DNA from: an uncultured Clostridia bacterium
GTDB lineage: Bacteria; Bacillota; Clostridia; Lachnospirales; CAG-274
Length of the DNA: 58,619 bases
Reading direction: 5' to 3'
Assembly: GCA_949948985.1 (NCBI GenBank)
Contig: CATLIG010000009.1
Location: forward strand, 1-58,619
Of this stretch, positions 8,110 through 17,754 are shown in pieces; the stretch's first letter is position 1; each line of letters begins with the position of its first letter. The notes beneath the pieces were generated by a model. That model did not search any database, was not told the origin of the DNA, and saw nothing but the letters and a program-made list of their open reading frames with translations. Made by a program: the position numbers and the translations under genes.

Positions 8110-9381
8110 ATGTTAGATGTAAAAAGGTTCAGAACAGATTTTGAAGGTATAAAAAAGGCTCTTTCTAAAAGAAACAAGGAATACAATCTTGAAAGCTTTA
8201 TTGAGCTTGACAATAAAAGACGCTCTTTGCTTGGAGAGGTGGAAGAACTTAAAAATAAACAAAATGTGACTTCTAAGCAAATTCCGGCTCTTAAAAAAGA
8301 GGGTAAGGACGTATCAGAGGTTATGAGCGAAATGAAAGCTATTTCCGATAAAGTAAAAGAACTTGACCTACAGGTAAAGGATGTTGATGAGCAAATCAAA
8401 AATTTCCTTTTAAGTGTTCCTAATACGCCGAACGAACTTGTGCCGGAAGGTAAAGACGACAGTCAAAACGAGGAAATCAGAAAATGGGGAGAACCTGCTA
8501 AATTTGATTTTGAGCCTAAACCTCACTGGGAAATAGGTGAAAAATATGATATTTTAGACCCTGTAACCGCCGCTAAAATTACAGGAGCCAGATTTACCGT
8601 ATACAAAGGCGTTGGTGCCAGACTTGAAAGAGCTATCACAAACTTTATGCTTGATACACACGTTGACAAACACGGCTATACAGAGGTATTTCCTCCGCAA
8701 ATGGTAAACCGTGAAAGTATGACTGGTACAGGTCAGCTCCCTAAATTTGAGGAGGACGCTTTTAAGGTGGCAAATAACGGGTTTTTCCTTGTTCCTACGG
8801 CGGAGGTCCCTGTTACAAATATGTATAGGGATGATATTTTAGACGGAAGTAAACTTACAATTAAACACTGTGCTTATACGGCCTGTTTCAGAGCGGAAGC
8901 AGGTTCTGCCGGACGCGATACAAGAGGTCTTATCCGCCAGCACCAGTTTAATAAGGTTGAGCTTGTGAAATTTTCAAGACCTGAAAATTCTTATGAAGAA
9001 CTTGAATCTCTTACAAAAGACGCTGAAGAAATTTTACAGCTTTTGGGACTTCCATACAGAGTAGTAAAACTTTGCGCCGGTGACCTTGGGTTCAGTTCGG
9101 CTATGACTTATGATATTGAGGTATGGATGCCAAGCTATGGCAGATATGTTGAAATTTCAAGCTGTTCAAATTTTGAGGATTATCAGGCAAGAAGAGCTAA
9201 TATTAAATTTAAGGATAATATTAAAGATAAAGCAAGATTTGTTCATACATTAAACGGAAGCGGACTTGCTGTAGGAAGAACAACCGCCGCTATTTTAGAG
9301 AATTTTCAGCGTTCTGACGGAAGTGTGAAAATTCCTGAGGCATTAGTTCCATATATGGGCGGGATTACTGAAATTAAATAA
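8110..9381 (+). CDS. serS: Seryl-tRNA synthetase
   Basis: The 423-residue class II synthetase charges tRNA-Ser in the cytosol. The N-terminal 110 residues form the long antiparallel coiled-coil arm that grips the tRNA-Ser variable arm (Lys/Glu-rich). Motif 2 appears as [20 protein letters not shown] and motif 3 as [19 protein letters not shown]. The length matches the bacterial norm. GGGAGG precedes ATG by seven bases. The SLOG-family gene starts 17 bases after the stop, so the two are probably co-transcribed. Confidence 0.97.
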   Translation: MLDVKRFRTDFEGIKKALSKRNKEYNLESFIELDNKRRSLLGEVEELKNKQNVTSKQIPALKKEGKDVSEVMSEMKAISDKVKELDLQVKDVDEQIKNFLLSVPNTPNELVPEGKDDSQNEEIRKWGEPAKFDFEPKPHWEIGEKYDILDPVTAAKITGARFTVYKGVGARLERAITNFMLDTHVDKHGYTEVFPPQMVNRESMTGTGQLPKFEEDAFKVANNGFFLVPTAEVPVTNMYRDDILDGSKLTIKHCAYTACFRAEAGSAGRDTRGLIRQHQFNKVELVKFSRPENSYEELESLTKDAEEILQLLGLPYRVVKLCAGDLGFSSAMTYDIEVWMPSYGRYVEISSCSNFEDYQARRANIKFKDNIKDKARFVHTLNGSGLAVGRTTAAILENFQRSDGSVKIPEALVPYMGGITEIK

Positions 9382-9398
9382 TTAAGAAAGACAGTATT

Positions 9399-9878
9399 AT
9401 GAGAATATTTGATGATATTATTGAAGAAAAAACTGTGTGTTTTACAGGGCATAGACAAGTTGACTATGAAAAAATAGCTAATCTTTCAGATGAGATAAAA
9501 AAAGCTATTAATTTGGGATATAACACTTTCCTTTCAGGAGGCGCTGTTGGATTTGACCAATATGCCGCGAAACTTGTTATTAACCTTAAAAAGGAGTATT
9601 CAAATATAAGGTTGATTTTTATACTTCCTTGTTCTAAAAGATTTATGACTCTTAAATGGAACAATGCGCAGAAAGAGGAATTTGATAATATTTACGATAA
9701 TGCTGATGGTATAATTAGTTTATCTTATGATTATTACGACGGTTGTATGAAAAGAAGAAATGAAAAGCTTGTAGAACTGTCAAGCTACTGCATAGCTTAT
9801 ATGACAAAAGAAAGAAGCGGAACAGGGCAGACTGTCAGACTAATGGAGAAAAAAGGCTGTGAAATTGTACTGCTGTAG
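9399..9878 (+). CDS. SLOG-fold (DUF1273/YpsA-like) protein
   Basis: The 159-residue protein begins with the signature CFTGHRQ (residues 14-20) and contains FLSGGAVGFDQYAAKLV and a C-terminal KERSGTGQTVRLMEKKGCEIVLL. These mark the Rossmann-like SLOG superfamily branch that includes Bacillus YpsA. Members are thought to bind nucleotides or nucleotide-derived ligands; the cellular role of this branch is poorly defined. It lies 17 bases behind serS, without its own clear promoter, which suggests co-transcription rather than shared function. Confidence 0.82.
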   Translation: MRIFDDIIEEKTVCFTGHRQVDYEKIANLSDEIKKAINLGYNTFLSGGAVGFDQYAAKLVINLKKEYSNIRLIFILPCSKRFMTLKWNNAQKEEFDNIYDNADGIISLSYDYYDGCMKRRNEKLVELSSYCIAYMTKERSGTGQTVRLMEKKGCEIVLL

Positions 9879-9892
9879 CTGATTTACTGACT

Positions 9893-9981
9893 AGACCTGT
9901 TTAATAGTTTAATAACCTAAGTGTAGAGTATGACAAAAAAATCTCTTGTCAATCGCTGTTGTGGTGCTCTTGAACAGGTCT
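9893..9981. repeat. AGACCTGTT / AACAGGTCT inverted-repeat element, copy 1
   Basis: This 89-bp element is bounded by AGACCTGTT and AACAGGTCT. Internal TGACAAAAAAATC and CTTGTCAATCG are shared with copies at 24641-24797 and 42685-42769. It follows the SLOG gene by 14 bases. Confidence 0.7.
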
Positions 9982-9987
9982 GTTTAC

Positions 9988-10030
9988 AAAAATCAAGCAG
10001 GATACTTTTTTAGTATCCTGCTTGATTTTT
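9988..10030. terminator. Bidirectional terminator between the SLOG gene and the response regulator
   Basis: A 19-bp perfect stem (AAAAATCAAGCAGGATACT and its complement) encloses a 5-T loop and has A and T tracts on either side. It serves two convergent genes. Confidence 0.9.
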
Positions 10031-11066
10031 AATGAGTATTAATTTTTTTAAGCTGTTTTACAAACAAAGAGGTAAGCTGTCTATCGATATATGTATATCC
10101 CTGAGATACAAATTTACTTATAATTTTTTCAAGCTCAACGCCTGTCATACCAGAAGCTATTGAGTCATAAAGGCGGGCTATATGCAAAATTCTTGAACCT
10201 ATTGGAATATCCTCGCCTTTTATTCCAAAAGGACCTTTTCCGTCAAATGTTTCAAACTGATATTTTATATTGTCAATAAACTCGTTAGAAGAAATCGCGT
10301 TTGTTAAAATACGTTCTGAAAAACGAGATTGCTGAAGCTGCATTCTTACATAATTAGGACTTAGGGGTTTGCTCTCATCAAAGGTCTTTAATTCATCATC
10401 AGTCATAGCTATTTTTCCAATATCGCACAAAAGAGCGGAGTTAGTGAGAACTTTAAGTTTGCTGTCATCAAATTTAAGAGCTGTTCCAATAAGATTGGCG
10501 TATTTGGAAATTCTTTGAGAACGTTCATCGTCTTTATTTGCTCTTATATCGCATACAAGTGAAATTACTTTTAAAAGCTCATTAAGATTTACATAACTTT
10601 CATCATACAGCGTTTGATATTTATAATAAAGAGTTTCATAATTTTTGCTGAGTTTAGACGTTATTTTATCCTGCTCATATGCCTTTATCGCTTCAAGCAG
10701 TGTAAGCATAAGGTCTTTATTATCCCATGGTTTTGAAATATATCGGTATATGCCGGCTTTATTTATAGCGTTTATAATTCCATCCATCGCGGAATATCCT
10801 GTAAGCATAATTCTTTTAATTTTAGGGTCACGTTCCTTTACAAGAGTCAAAAGCTCATCGCCTTTTGTTATAGGCATTATATAGTCACTTATGAAAACAG
10901 AAACTTCTTCTCCGGAATTAAGACATTCATCAAGTATTTGCAAAGCTTCAGTGGCATTTGAGGCTTTTTTTACACTGTATTTTTTGCCAAACCACGATAT
11001 AAGCTGTTGGTACAGCATATTCAAAAGTAATTTTTCATCATCAACACATATTATTGTGGAACGCAT
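10029..11066 (-). CDS. Response regulator with degenerate HD-GYP-like output domain
   Basis: This 345-residue protein has a CheY receiver at residues 1-125 with acidic D9/D10, phosphoacceptor D61 in SDYIMP, T89 in LTGYSA and K112 in YISKPW, so it is probably phosphorylatable. A helical linker joins it to an HD-GYP-like domain at about 150-335. The HD motif reads LLCDIGKIAM instead of LLHDIGKI. The GYP-region motif reads FETFDGKGPFGIKG instead of HERWDGTGYP. Metal-binding histidines are therefore missing, and cyclic-di-GMP hydrolysis is unlikely. A role in binding or signalling is inferred. No histidine kinase lies adjacent. AAAGGAG precedes the ATG. Confidence 0.85.
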   Translation of the reverse strand: MRSTIICVDDEKLLLNMLYQQLISWFGKKYSVKKASNATEALQILDECLNSGEEVSVFISDYIMPITKGDELLTLVKERDPKIKRIMLTGYSAMDGIINAINKAGIYRYISKPWDNKDLMLTLLEAIKAYEQDKITSKLSKNYETLYYKYQTLYDESYVNLNELLKVISLVCDIRANKDDERSQRISKYANLIGTALKFDDSKLKVLTNSALLCDIGKIAMTDDELKTFDESKPLSPNYVRMQLQQSRFSERILTNAISSNEFIDNIKYQFETFDGKGPFGIKGEDIPIGSRILHIARLYDSIASGMTGVELEKIISKFVSQGYTYIDRQLTSLFVKQLKKINTH

Positions 11067-11371
11067 TTTTAAGACTCCTTTCCCTATAAAATTAAATTTT
11101 TTACTGACTTATAATATATGGATAAAATTGCGTCAGTATGGTACAGCGGCGGCTGCGCCGTATGTAAAGTAAAGAAGTTTAAGCGCAAAGAGTCTTCAGA
11201 AATATATTTTCTGATAAAATAATATATTGGAGCAGACGCTTTAGGGAATTTTCAAAAAATTATATTAAGAGGTATTAATCTTAGCTGTATTATAAATAAT
11301 TTTTGAATTATAGCAAAACAATAAAAAGATAAACAGACAAGCTCTGACAAAGTTAATATATTAAATAATCA

Positions 11372-11411
11372 TTTTATTGTTTTGCACTAAAAATTTTGTG
11401 GGTTGCTATAA
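11372..11411 (+). repeat. Dispersed repeat, TTTTATTGTTTTGC type
   Basis: This 40-bp copy is close to the one at 4225-4264 and ends in GTTGCTATAA. An inverted AGCAAAACAATAAAA lies at about 11310, so the two form a larger inverted pair around 60 bases of AT-rich DNA. Confidence 0.6.
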
Positions 11412-11544
11412 TTTCATTCTTTATAAATACCTTAAAATTTAATTTTAAATAATTATTCTTCTTTTATTATATCATAGGCTTTATTTTTTTACAATAGACT
11501 TCTTTCGAAACTTCACACTTGTACAGATATTGCAAAAAAAATAT

Positions 11545-11582
11545 TTATAGTAAACGACAAATAAATTTGCCGTTTACTATAA
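11545..11582. repeat. Perfect hairpin TTATAGTAAACG / CGTTTACTATAA
   Basis: A 12-bp perfect inverted repeat has an inner CAAAT / ATTTG that extends the stem with one mismatch. It sits in the 831-base gap between the response regulator and yebC and has no T-run. The remaining gap holds AT-rich sequence, a GC-rich hairpin near 11140-11160 and the yebC promoter. Confidence 0.6.
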
Positions 11583-11722
11583 CCCTCTGGGTGATGCGCA
11601 CGATTTTTGCATTAAATAAAATATTTTTTTGTCAGATTGATATAATTTTGTAGTTTAGGAAGAAGTATAAAAAAATTAATAGATTTCAGTTTGATTAATT
11701 TTTAAAATGCTGTAATTATAAT

Positions 11723-11751
11723 TTGACAAAGATTACATAATATGATATTAT
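11723..11751 (+). promoter_or_regulatory. Promoter for yebC
   Basis: A consensus TTGACA and TATTAT are separated by 17 bases. The leader to the start codon is about 140 bases. Confidence 0.6.
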
Positions 11752-11897
11752 AATTTTGATTATAAACAGATAAAACAGACAATTATATTATTGAAATCAA
11801 TAAATTTTTTAAAAGCTGTTGATTTTAATTTTTTGCTTATAACAGAAAAATTACTGAGCTTATAAGAAGATTTGATACCATATTGGAGGTTATACAG

Positions 11898-12623
11898 ATG
11901 TCAGGACATTCAAAGTTCGCTAATATAAAGCATAAAAAAGAGAAAAACGATGCGGCCAGAGGTAAAATATTTACAATACTTGGACGTGAACTTGCTGTGG
12001 CTGTAAAAGCGGGAGGACCTGACCCGGCGAACAACTCAAGACTTAGAGATGCTATAGCCAAGGCAAAAAGCAACAATATGCCTAACGACACAATTGACAG
12101 AAGTATAAAAAAAGCCGCGGGAAATCTTGACGGGGTAAATTACGAATCCATAACATATGAAGGTTATGGACCCAAAGGCGTGGCTATAATTGTTGAAACT
12201 CTTACGGACAATAAAAATCGTTCAGCCGCTAACGTAAGAAGTGCTTTTACAAAAGGCGGAGGAAATATGGGTACAACAGGCTGTGTGAGTTTTATGTTTG
12301 ATGAAAAAGGTCAGATAATGATAGAAAAAGACGATGATACCGATTTTGATACTATTGAACTTACCGCTATAGAAGCGGGGGCGGAAGATATAAACGAGGA
12401 AGAAGAGGGTTATGAGATTATAACGTCCCCTGATGATTTTTCCTCTGTGAGAGAGGCACTTGAAAATGCCGGAATTGAAATGGCAGAAGCCTCTTTAACA
12501 ATGTTGCCTCAGACATATGCCAAGCTTACTGATGAGGACGATATAAAGAAAATGAATCGTCTTCTTGAACTTCTTGAGGACGATGATGATGTGAAAAATG
12601 TTTATCATAACTGGGATGAATAA
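11898..12623 (+). CDS. yebC: YebC/PmpR family protein
   Basis: The 241-residue protein opens with the family hallmark [20 protein letters not shown] and contains the usual second block [24 protein letters not shown]. The three-domain YebC architecture is full length. Members are described as DNA-binding regulators and, more recently, as translation factors that help ribosomes through difficult stretches; either role applies here only by homology. ATG 11898 is the start because TTGGAGG lies nine bases upstream. The gene is a single transcription unit ending in a strong terminator. Confidence 0.95.
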   Translation: MSGHSKFANIKHKKEKNDAARGKIFTILGRELAVAVKAGGPDPANNSRLRDAIAKAKSNNMPNDTIDRSIKKAAGNLDGVNYESITYEGYGPKGVAIIVETLTDNKNRSAANVRSAFTKGGGNMGTTGCVSFMFDEKGQIMIEKDDDTDFDTIELTAIEAGAEDINEEEEGYEIITSPDDFSSVREALENAGIEMAEASLTMLPQTYAKLTDEDDIKKMNRLLELLEDDDDVKNVYHNWDE

Positions 12624-12641
12624 AAAAGTGTGGAAGCGTGT

Positions 12642-12690
12642 AATAAACAAGAGGGAAACTAAAAAAACAGTTTCCCTCTTGTTTATTTTT
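12642..12690. terminator. Bidirectional terminator between yebC and the small membrane protein gene
   Basis: AATAAACAAGAGGGAAACT pairs perfectly across an 8-base loop and ends in TTTATTTTT. It overlaps the last bases of the convergent gene. Confidence 0.9.
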
Positions 12691-13078
12691 ATGCCTTATT
12701 ATCAAGTATTTCTATTTCCTGAATGTTTGTAATTTCGTGAGCTATTATATATTTATTAGTAAGTATGCAAAGCATATTTCTTTCATTACAGCCGATAAAC
12801 TCACCCTCAAAGCTTTTTTTCTGTAATGTGATGATTTTAAGCTTCATACCCCTTTTATAGGTTTCTCCGTTAAACTGAACCATTTCATTTGGAAATAATT
12901 TATAGCATCTTTGAATAACCTGTCTTAAATCTTCGCTTTGACTTAAAAGAGATGCAGGATTTTTAATAATTTTATTTATTTTTAAAATAAAACGGATTAA
13001 CCATGTTATGAAAATGGCGCCTATTGCCGCGTAGAAGATGTCTTCAGACGTAAGCACCGAAAAGTCAAAATTGTTCAT
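12689..13078 (-). CDS. Small membrane-anchored protein, function unknown
   Basis: This 129-residue protein has an N-terminal transmembrane helix at about residues 13-33 (IFYAAIGAIFITWLIRFIL). A basic linker follows. The C-terminal part, about 65-127, is rich in beta-forming residues (MVQFNGETYKRGMKLKIITL and later GEFIGCNERNMLCIL), suggesting a small barrel facing the cytosol. I do not recognise the family. AGGAGG lies seven bases before ATG, so it is a real gene. It is followed on the same strand by nothing and preceded, 30 bases away, by the DUF815 ATPase gene; the two are probably co-transcribed. Confidence 0.75.
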   Translation of the reverse strand: MNNFDFSVLTSEDIFYAAIGAIFITWLIRFILKINKIIKNPASLLSQSEDLRQVIQRCYKLFPNEMVQFNGETYKRGMKLKIITLQKKSFEGEFIGCNERNMLCILTNKYIIAHEITNIQEIEILDNKA

Positions 13079-13108
13079 TTTAAAACCTCCGAAATTTGTA
13101 AAAAAGAT

Positions 13109-14389
13109 TTAAACATTTTTTATCTGCCATACAAGATGATTTATGAATTGTTTTGCCGTTCTTCCTGAAATACCTTTTTGATTAAGTTCCCATTTGAGGG
13201 CTTCTTTTTCAAGTATTTCATCACTAAGGGGAATATTATTTCTGCGCGCCATTATTTTAACTATATTTACATATTCCGCCGGAGTCGGTTTTGGATAGGA
13301 AATAGTAATACCAAATCTGTCGGCAAGAGAAAGCTTTTCGTTTAAAGTATCCTGAGTATGGATTTCAGCGCTTTCAGAGCCTCTCTGGCGGTCACTCCAT
13401 TTTTCCTGAATAAGATGTCTTCTGTTGCTTGTGGCATAAAACAGAACGTTATCAGGCTTATTTTCAGAGCCTCCGTCAAGAAGGGATTTCATATATTTAT
13501 ACTGGATTTCCTGTTCGTCAAAAGATAAATCATCAATGAAAATAATAAATCGGCGGCCTCTGCTTTTAAGTGTAGCAAGAAGCTCGGGCAGTTTTATAAT
13601 CTGTTCTTTTGTAATTTCAATAAGACGCAGACCATTAGCATAATATTTATTTATAAGAGCTTTTACAGAAGACGATTTTCCTGTGCCTCTTGAGCCTACA
13701 AGCAAAACATTATTTGCTGGAAATCCTTTTACAAACGCTTCTGTATTATCTATAAGCTCTTTTGTCTGAGATTCGTAGCCAATAATATCATCAAAAGTGA
13801 TTGAGTCCGGTTTTTTTATGCCAATAATTTTTTCTTTTTTATCATCATATTTGAATGAGCGGTAAAGGGAAATATCTCCGCAGCCAGATGTGCTGTAAAA
13901 TGTAATAAACGTTTTTAAAAATTCTTTTTCATCGGAAACAGCGTTAGCGTAAATCAAAAACTCATTTTCTGATTTGTTTACCGGTTTATAATTCTGAAGT
14001 TCATACAAGGCGGGAATATTTTCTTTTATCAAAGATGAAAGCTCAATAGAAATAAGTGATTTTAATATTTTTATGTCATTTAACGCAAGGTTATACAAGG
14101 AAGTATTTTCAATAGATTTATTGTTTTCACAGTACATTGAAAACTGGTTTTCATTGTATAAAAATAAATTAAGCAGGTAATTTTTAAATAAATTTCCACC
14201 ATACCCAAAAGTTTCGGCATTTTCAACAAGAATTGAGCCTATTTTTGAGAGATTGAGCATAGTATCGTTATTTTTACATATTTCTTTAAGACATATAATA
14301 ACGGGGTCGTCAAGTATTGTTCTGTACAAAACAAGGCTGTCAAGATTCAGAATAATCTCCCGCATATATTCCTTTCTATAGTCCTCCAT
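13109..14389 (-). CDS. AAA ATPase of the DUF815 family
   Basis: From ATG 14389 the protein has 426 residues. About 200 helical N-terminal residues of unclear role precede an ATPase domain that starts at about residue 195 with SITFDDIIGYESQTKEL. Walker A is GSRGTGKSSSVKAL, Walker B is FIIFIDDLSF, and sensor-like TSNRRHL follows. The C-terminal lid has GISGRTAKQFINHL. DUF815 proteins are single AAA modules of unknown cellular role. The upstream in-frame ATG at 14458 runs back through a dispersed repeat and lacks a ribosome binding site, whereas AAAGGAAG precedes 14389. Confidence 0.85.
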   Translation of the reverse strand: MEDYRKEYMREIILNLDSLVLYRTILDDPVIICLKEICKNNDTMLNLSKIGSILVENAETFGYGGNLFKNYLLNLFLYNENQFSMYCENNKSIENTSLYNLALNDIKILKSLISIELSSLIKENIPALYELQNYKPVNKSENEFLIYANAVSDEKEFLKTFITFYSTSGCGDISLYRSFKYDDKKEKIIGIKKPDSITFDDIIGYESQTKELIDNTEAFVKGFPANNVLLVGSRGTGKSSSVKALINKYYANGLRLIEITKEQIIKLPELLATLKSRGRRFIIFIDDLSFDEQEIQYKYMKSLLDGGSENKPDNVLFYATSNRRHLIQEKWSDRQRGSESAEIHTQDTLNEKLSLADRFGITISYPKPTPAEYVNIVKIMARRNNIPLSDEILEKEALKWELNQKGISGRTAKQFINHLVWQIKNV

Positions 14390-14423
14390 AAAAAACTTCC
14401 TTTCTGAAAATAAGAAATAAATA

Positions 14424-14464
14424 TTACAGCGTTTCGCGGAATTTTTAACGCGAAACAATAAAAA
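14424..14464 (-). repeat. Dispersed repeat, reverse copy
   Basis: Read on the minus strand it is TTTTTTATTGTTTCGCGTTAAAAATTCCGCGAAACGCTGTAA-like, that is, the 4225-4264 family with compensating GC changes that form an extra hairpin. It lies 35 bases upstream of the ATPase start. Confidence 0.55.
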
Positions 14465-14517
14465 AATTTATTAAAAAATCAAAGATATACTTTAATTTAA
14501 AAATATTTCCTTATATT

Positions 14518-15933
14518 TTATATAATTACATTTAAACTGTCAAGAGCCGGATTTTCCGGACCTATGATTTCAATATTATGACTTTTGCTGATGTTAATAT
14601 TTTCTATTATTTTACTTGTTATAATTTCTCCGGGTACAACAATAGGAATTCCCGGAGGATAAGGGATTACAAATTCAGCGCATACAAGACCATAGCAGTC
14701 TGCAACAGGTATTTTTTCTTTTTTTGAAAAAAGAGCTTCTTTTGGAGTCATAACACATACGGGTTTTTCATTTTCGTAAATGATAACGTCATTTTCCGAA
14801 AATTCTCCGTTAATTCCGGAGTCAATTTCATAAAGAGCTTTTTCAAGATACAGAAAATCATCTTTATTGTCACAGATTGAAGTCATAAAAAGTATATGGT
14901 TTATACCTTTCATTTCTATGTTTATATTATAATCCTTTTTAAGTATTTTTTCTACAGAAAATATATTTTTTTTTCGACACAGGCAAACAATTTTCCCAAA
15001 GTCATAACCCAAGGCGGAGGTTTTTGCTGAAATATCATATTTTGTGACAATTTTAATATTTTTCAGATTTTTGATATTCTCATAAAAGTTTTTAAGGTTA
15101 CGTATGTATTTACTAAAAAGTTCTTCTGACTTTGAGGAAAGAAGATTTTGACAATTATCTATAGACGCCATAAAAACATATGACGGACTTGTGGTAGTAA
15201 ACATAGAAATAGCAAAAGAGAGCTTATTTTCATCAACAAGTCCTCTTTTTAAATGAAGTACAGAACATTGAGTGAAGACAGGCAGAGTTTTATGAAGACT
15301 TTGCACCGTTATATCTGCTCCTGAAGAAACTGCTGTATCGGGGAATTCATCTGAAAATTTAAAGTGAGCTCCGTGAGCCTCATCAACAATAAGAGGAATA
15401 TTTTTATTATGAAGTATGCGGGCTATTTCTTTAATATCGGAACATAACCCCTCATAAGTAGGGCTTGTAATAACTGCCGCTTTAATATCAGGGTTTTCTG
15501 AAAGAGCGTATTCTATCTGTTTTGGAGAAATAACTCCGCTTGTTCCGAAAAAAGTTTGTTCGGGAAGTATGTACACGGGTTTTGCTCCGGAAAGTAAAAT
15601 GCCGCTGTAAACGCTTTTATGGCAGTTTCTGCCAATGAGTATTTTATCATTTTCTTTACAGACAGAATAAATTGCCGCTATAATTCCCGATGTGGTTCCG
15701 TTTACAAGATAAAAACTTTTATCCGCCCCAAAAAGCTCGGCACAGAGTTTTTGGCTTTTTAAAATTATTCCTGAGGGATTATGGAAATTGTCAAATCCAT
15801 CAATTTCCGTAATATCAAATGAAATTGGGTCAAAAGGCATAAACTCCTTTTTTCGCTTGTGTCCCGGCATATGAAAAGAAAAAGTATTTTTTTTATTAAG
15901 TGCATTAAGTTTATCAATAATCGGTGAAGGCAT
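14518..15933 (-). CDS. Orn/Lys/Arg-type PLP decarboxylase (YaaO-like)
   Basis: This 471-residue PLP enzyme belongs to the fold-I basic amino acid decarboxylase family. Near the start is FHMPGHKRK, the family N-terminal motif. FYLVNGTTSGIIAA forms the phosphate-binding region, LIVDEAHGAHFKF holds the cofactor-binding Asp, and VQSLHKTLPVFTQ carries the Schiff-base Lys. A C-terminal region (YPPGIPIVVPGE) completes the Orn/Lys/Arg decarboxylase C domain. The product is a polyamine or agmatine/cadaverine, depending on substrate; arginine, lysine and ornithine cannot be told apart here. No DTMP kinase or other usual partner is present. It lies between cls and the DUF815 gene on the same strand. Confidence 0.9.
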   Translation of the reverse strand: MPSPIIDKLNALNKKNTFSFHMPGHKRKKEFMPFDPISFDITEIDGFDNFHNPSGIILKSQKLCAELFGADKSFYLVNGTTSGIIAAIYSVCKENDKILIGRNCHKSVYSGILLSGAKPVYILPEQTFFGTSGVISPKQIEYALSENPDIKAAVITSPTYEGLCSDIKEIARILHNKNIPLIVDEAHGAHFKFSDEFPDTAVSSGADITVQSLHKTLPVFTQCSVLHLKRGLVDENKLSFAISMFTTTSPSYVFMASIDNCQNLLSSKSEELFSKYIRNLKNFYENIKNLKNIKIVTKYDISAKTSALGYDFGKIVCLCRKKNIFSVEKILKKDYNINIEMKGINHILFMTSICDNKDDFLYLEKALYEIDSGINGEFSENDVIIYENEKPVCVMTPKEALFSKKEKIPVADCYGLVCAEFVIPYPPGIPIVVPGEIITSKIIENINISKSHNIEIIGPENPALDSLNVII

Positions 15934-15994
15934 TTTTTTCTTCCTTTCCTACAGCAATTCCGCAGTTTTGAAAAAAGTCTGCTAAAAAGTCTGC

Positions 15995-16071
15995 TATACA
16001 ATCAATCAACTTGAAAAATGGATAATTTTTATCCCGTTTCCTTTTATCCATTTTCAAGTTGATTGAATATA
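15995..16071. repeat. MITE-like element, short form (77 bp)
   Basis: The ends are TATACAATCAATCAACTT and AAGTTGATTGAATATA, with interior TTTATCC repeats. It ends three bases from the cls stop codon and could serve as its 3' hairpin. An ACAGCAATTC repeat end lies just upstream at 15951. Confidence 0.8.
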
Positions 16072-16074
16072 AAA

Positions 16075-17535
16075 CTACAAAAGAGGTGATATAAGCCTTG
16101 ATATGGATTCCTGAATTTTAAACAATTTTCCTCTGTTATCATACCATTTTTGTGTAATTTCCGTACATTCGGACAAATCGTTTTTAAAACTTTCGTTAAA
16201 GCTTTTTGTAATCATTTCATCATATATAAAAGCGTTGACCTCAAAATTAAGTTTAAGGCTTCTTATGTCCATATTTGTCGTACCTATAGACGTTATTTTA
16301 TCATCAATGGTTATAAATTTACTATGAATAAATCCTTTTTCATATTTATAGCATTTTACTCCGGCGTCTAAAAGCTCTGAAATATAAGAAATACTCGCCG
16401 CGAAAACAAAAGGGTGGTCGGGATGTGCCGGAATAATTATTTTGACGTCAATTCCTGACAGAGCGGTCGTTTTGAGCGCCTCCAAGATAGAATCATCCGG
16501 TATAAAATACGGGGTTTCCAGACATACGCTTTTTGTAGCTTCCGTAATCATTTTAAAATATCCGTATTGAATTGAATTTCTTATACAATCGGGTCCTGAT
16601 GAAAGAATATGCATATTTACCCCGTTTGATATTTTATCCGGTTTTGGAAAATATCTTTCTGATAATTCTATGGTATTTTTTGAGGCAAAATTCCAGTCAG
16701 ATATAAAACGTACCTCAAGGTCGTGTACCGCGCTTCCAACAAAGCGGATATGGGAATCTCTCCAGAATCCATAGCGTTTGACACGGCTTACATACTCATC
16801 TCCTATATTAAGTCCGCCTACATAGCCGATTTTTCCGTCTATTATACAAAGTTTTCTATGATTTCTGTAATTAAGTCTTATGGAATAGGGTGAAAGGAAA
16901 ATACCTACATCTCCTCCCGCCTCAATAAGAGGCTTATTAAAGCCTTTTGAATTAAAAATATTACCCATTCCATCGTACAAGAGTTTTACCTCAACTCCCT
17001 CGGACGCTTTTTCCGCCAAAGCGTTTAAAATATGCCGTCCCAAGTTGTCACTTCTTACAATATAATATTCAAGATGTATAAAACGTTCGGCGTTTTTTAT
17101 ATCATTAAGCATTGCCTCAAACTTAGAGTTACCCTCATTATATATTGTAACGGAATTATCGTCCCTTAAAAGGCTTTTTTCTGATATTTGGTTTAAATAA
17201 AATATATCCTGATACTGAGGTTCTCCTTTATAAAGGTCAGTTTTCATATTTTTATAATATTCATCGTATTCGTCTGTTATTTTTGCTATTTTATTTAAGT
17301 ACTGTTTTTTTAGGAGATTGTCACTGTCGTTTTTTTCCATAAACCTGATATGTTTTCTTCCCTCAAACCCGAAAGCAAGATATATTATAAAACCTATACC
17401 GGGCAGAATTGTAAGCAGCATAAGCCACGACCATATAACAGCAGGATTTCGTCTTTCAAAAAACACAACAAATACGGCAAATATAAAATTAAGAAAAAGA
17501 AGCAGGTCTATTATCATTGAAAATATATTTTCCAA
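16075..17535 (-). CDS. cls: Cardiolipin synthase (phospholipase D family)
   Basis: This 486-residue membrane enzyme condenses two phosphatidylglycerols into cardiolipin. Two N-terminal transmembrane helices (about residues 5-25 and 35-55) are followed by two HKD phosphodiesterase motifs. The first is NHRKLCIIDGKIGYVGG at about residue 225 (HxK...D intact), and the second is IHSKFITIDDKITSIGT at about 405. Length and layout equal those of the Bacillus ClsA type. GGAGG precedes the start. A MITE-like hairpin lies directly behind the stop. Confidence 0.95.
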   Translation of the reverse strand: MENIFSMIIDLLLFLNFIFAVFVVFFERRNPAVIWSWLMLLTILPGIGFIIYLAFGFEGRKHIRFMEKNDSDNLLKKQYLNKIAKITDEYDEYYKNMKTDLYKGEPQYQDIFYLNQISEKSLLRDDNSVTIYNEGNSKFEAMLNDIKNAERFIHLEYYIVRSDNLGRHILNALAEKASEGVEVKLLYDGMGNIFNSKGFNKPLIEAGGDVGIFLSPYSIRLNYRNHRKLCIIDGKIGYVGGLNIGDEYVSRVKRYGFWRDSHIRFVGSAVHDLEVRFISDWNFASKNTIELSERYFPKPDKISNGVNMHILSSGPDCIRNSIQYGYFKMITEATKSVCLETPYFIPDDSILEALKTTALSGIDVKIIIPAHPDHPFVFAASISYISELLDAGVKCYKYEKGFIHSKFITIDDKITSIGTTNMDIRSLKLNFEVNAFIYDEMITKSFNESFKNDLSECTEITQKWYDNRGKLFKIQESISRLISPLL

Positions 17536-17583
17536 AATTATGTCCTCCTAACAAAAACAATAAAATAACTACAGCATGGATTT

Positions 17584-17605
17584 TATAGTCAATCAATTTA
17601 AAAAT
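17584..17605 (+). repeat. MITE-like element, solitary left end
   Basis: TATAGTCAATCAATTTAAAA matches the left end of the family; no right end follows. It lies in the promoter region of cls. Confidence 0.55.
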
Positions 17606-17754
17606 TATCTCCGCTGATTTATTGTTTAACGCGTCAGTTATGCCGATAGCGCATTGATCGGCAGTTACCGCTGAAAGTTTATAATATAATAACACAATAT
17701 TGAAAATTTATCAATGCTTAATGTAAAAAATATGATGATTTATTTACGGCAGTT

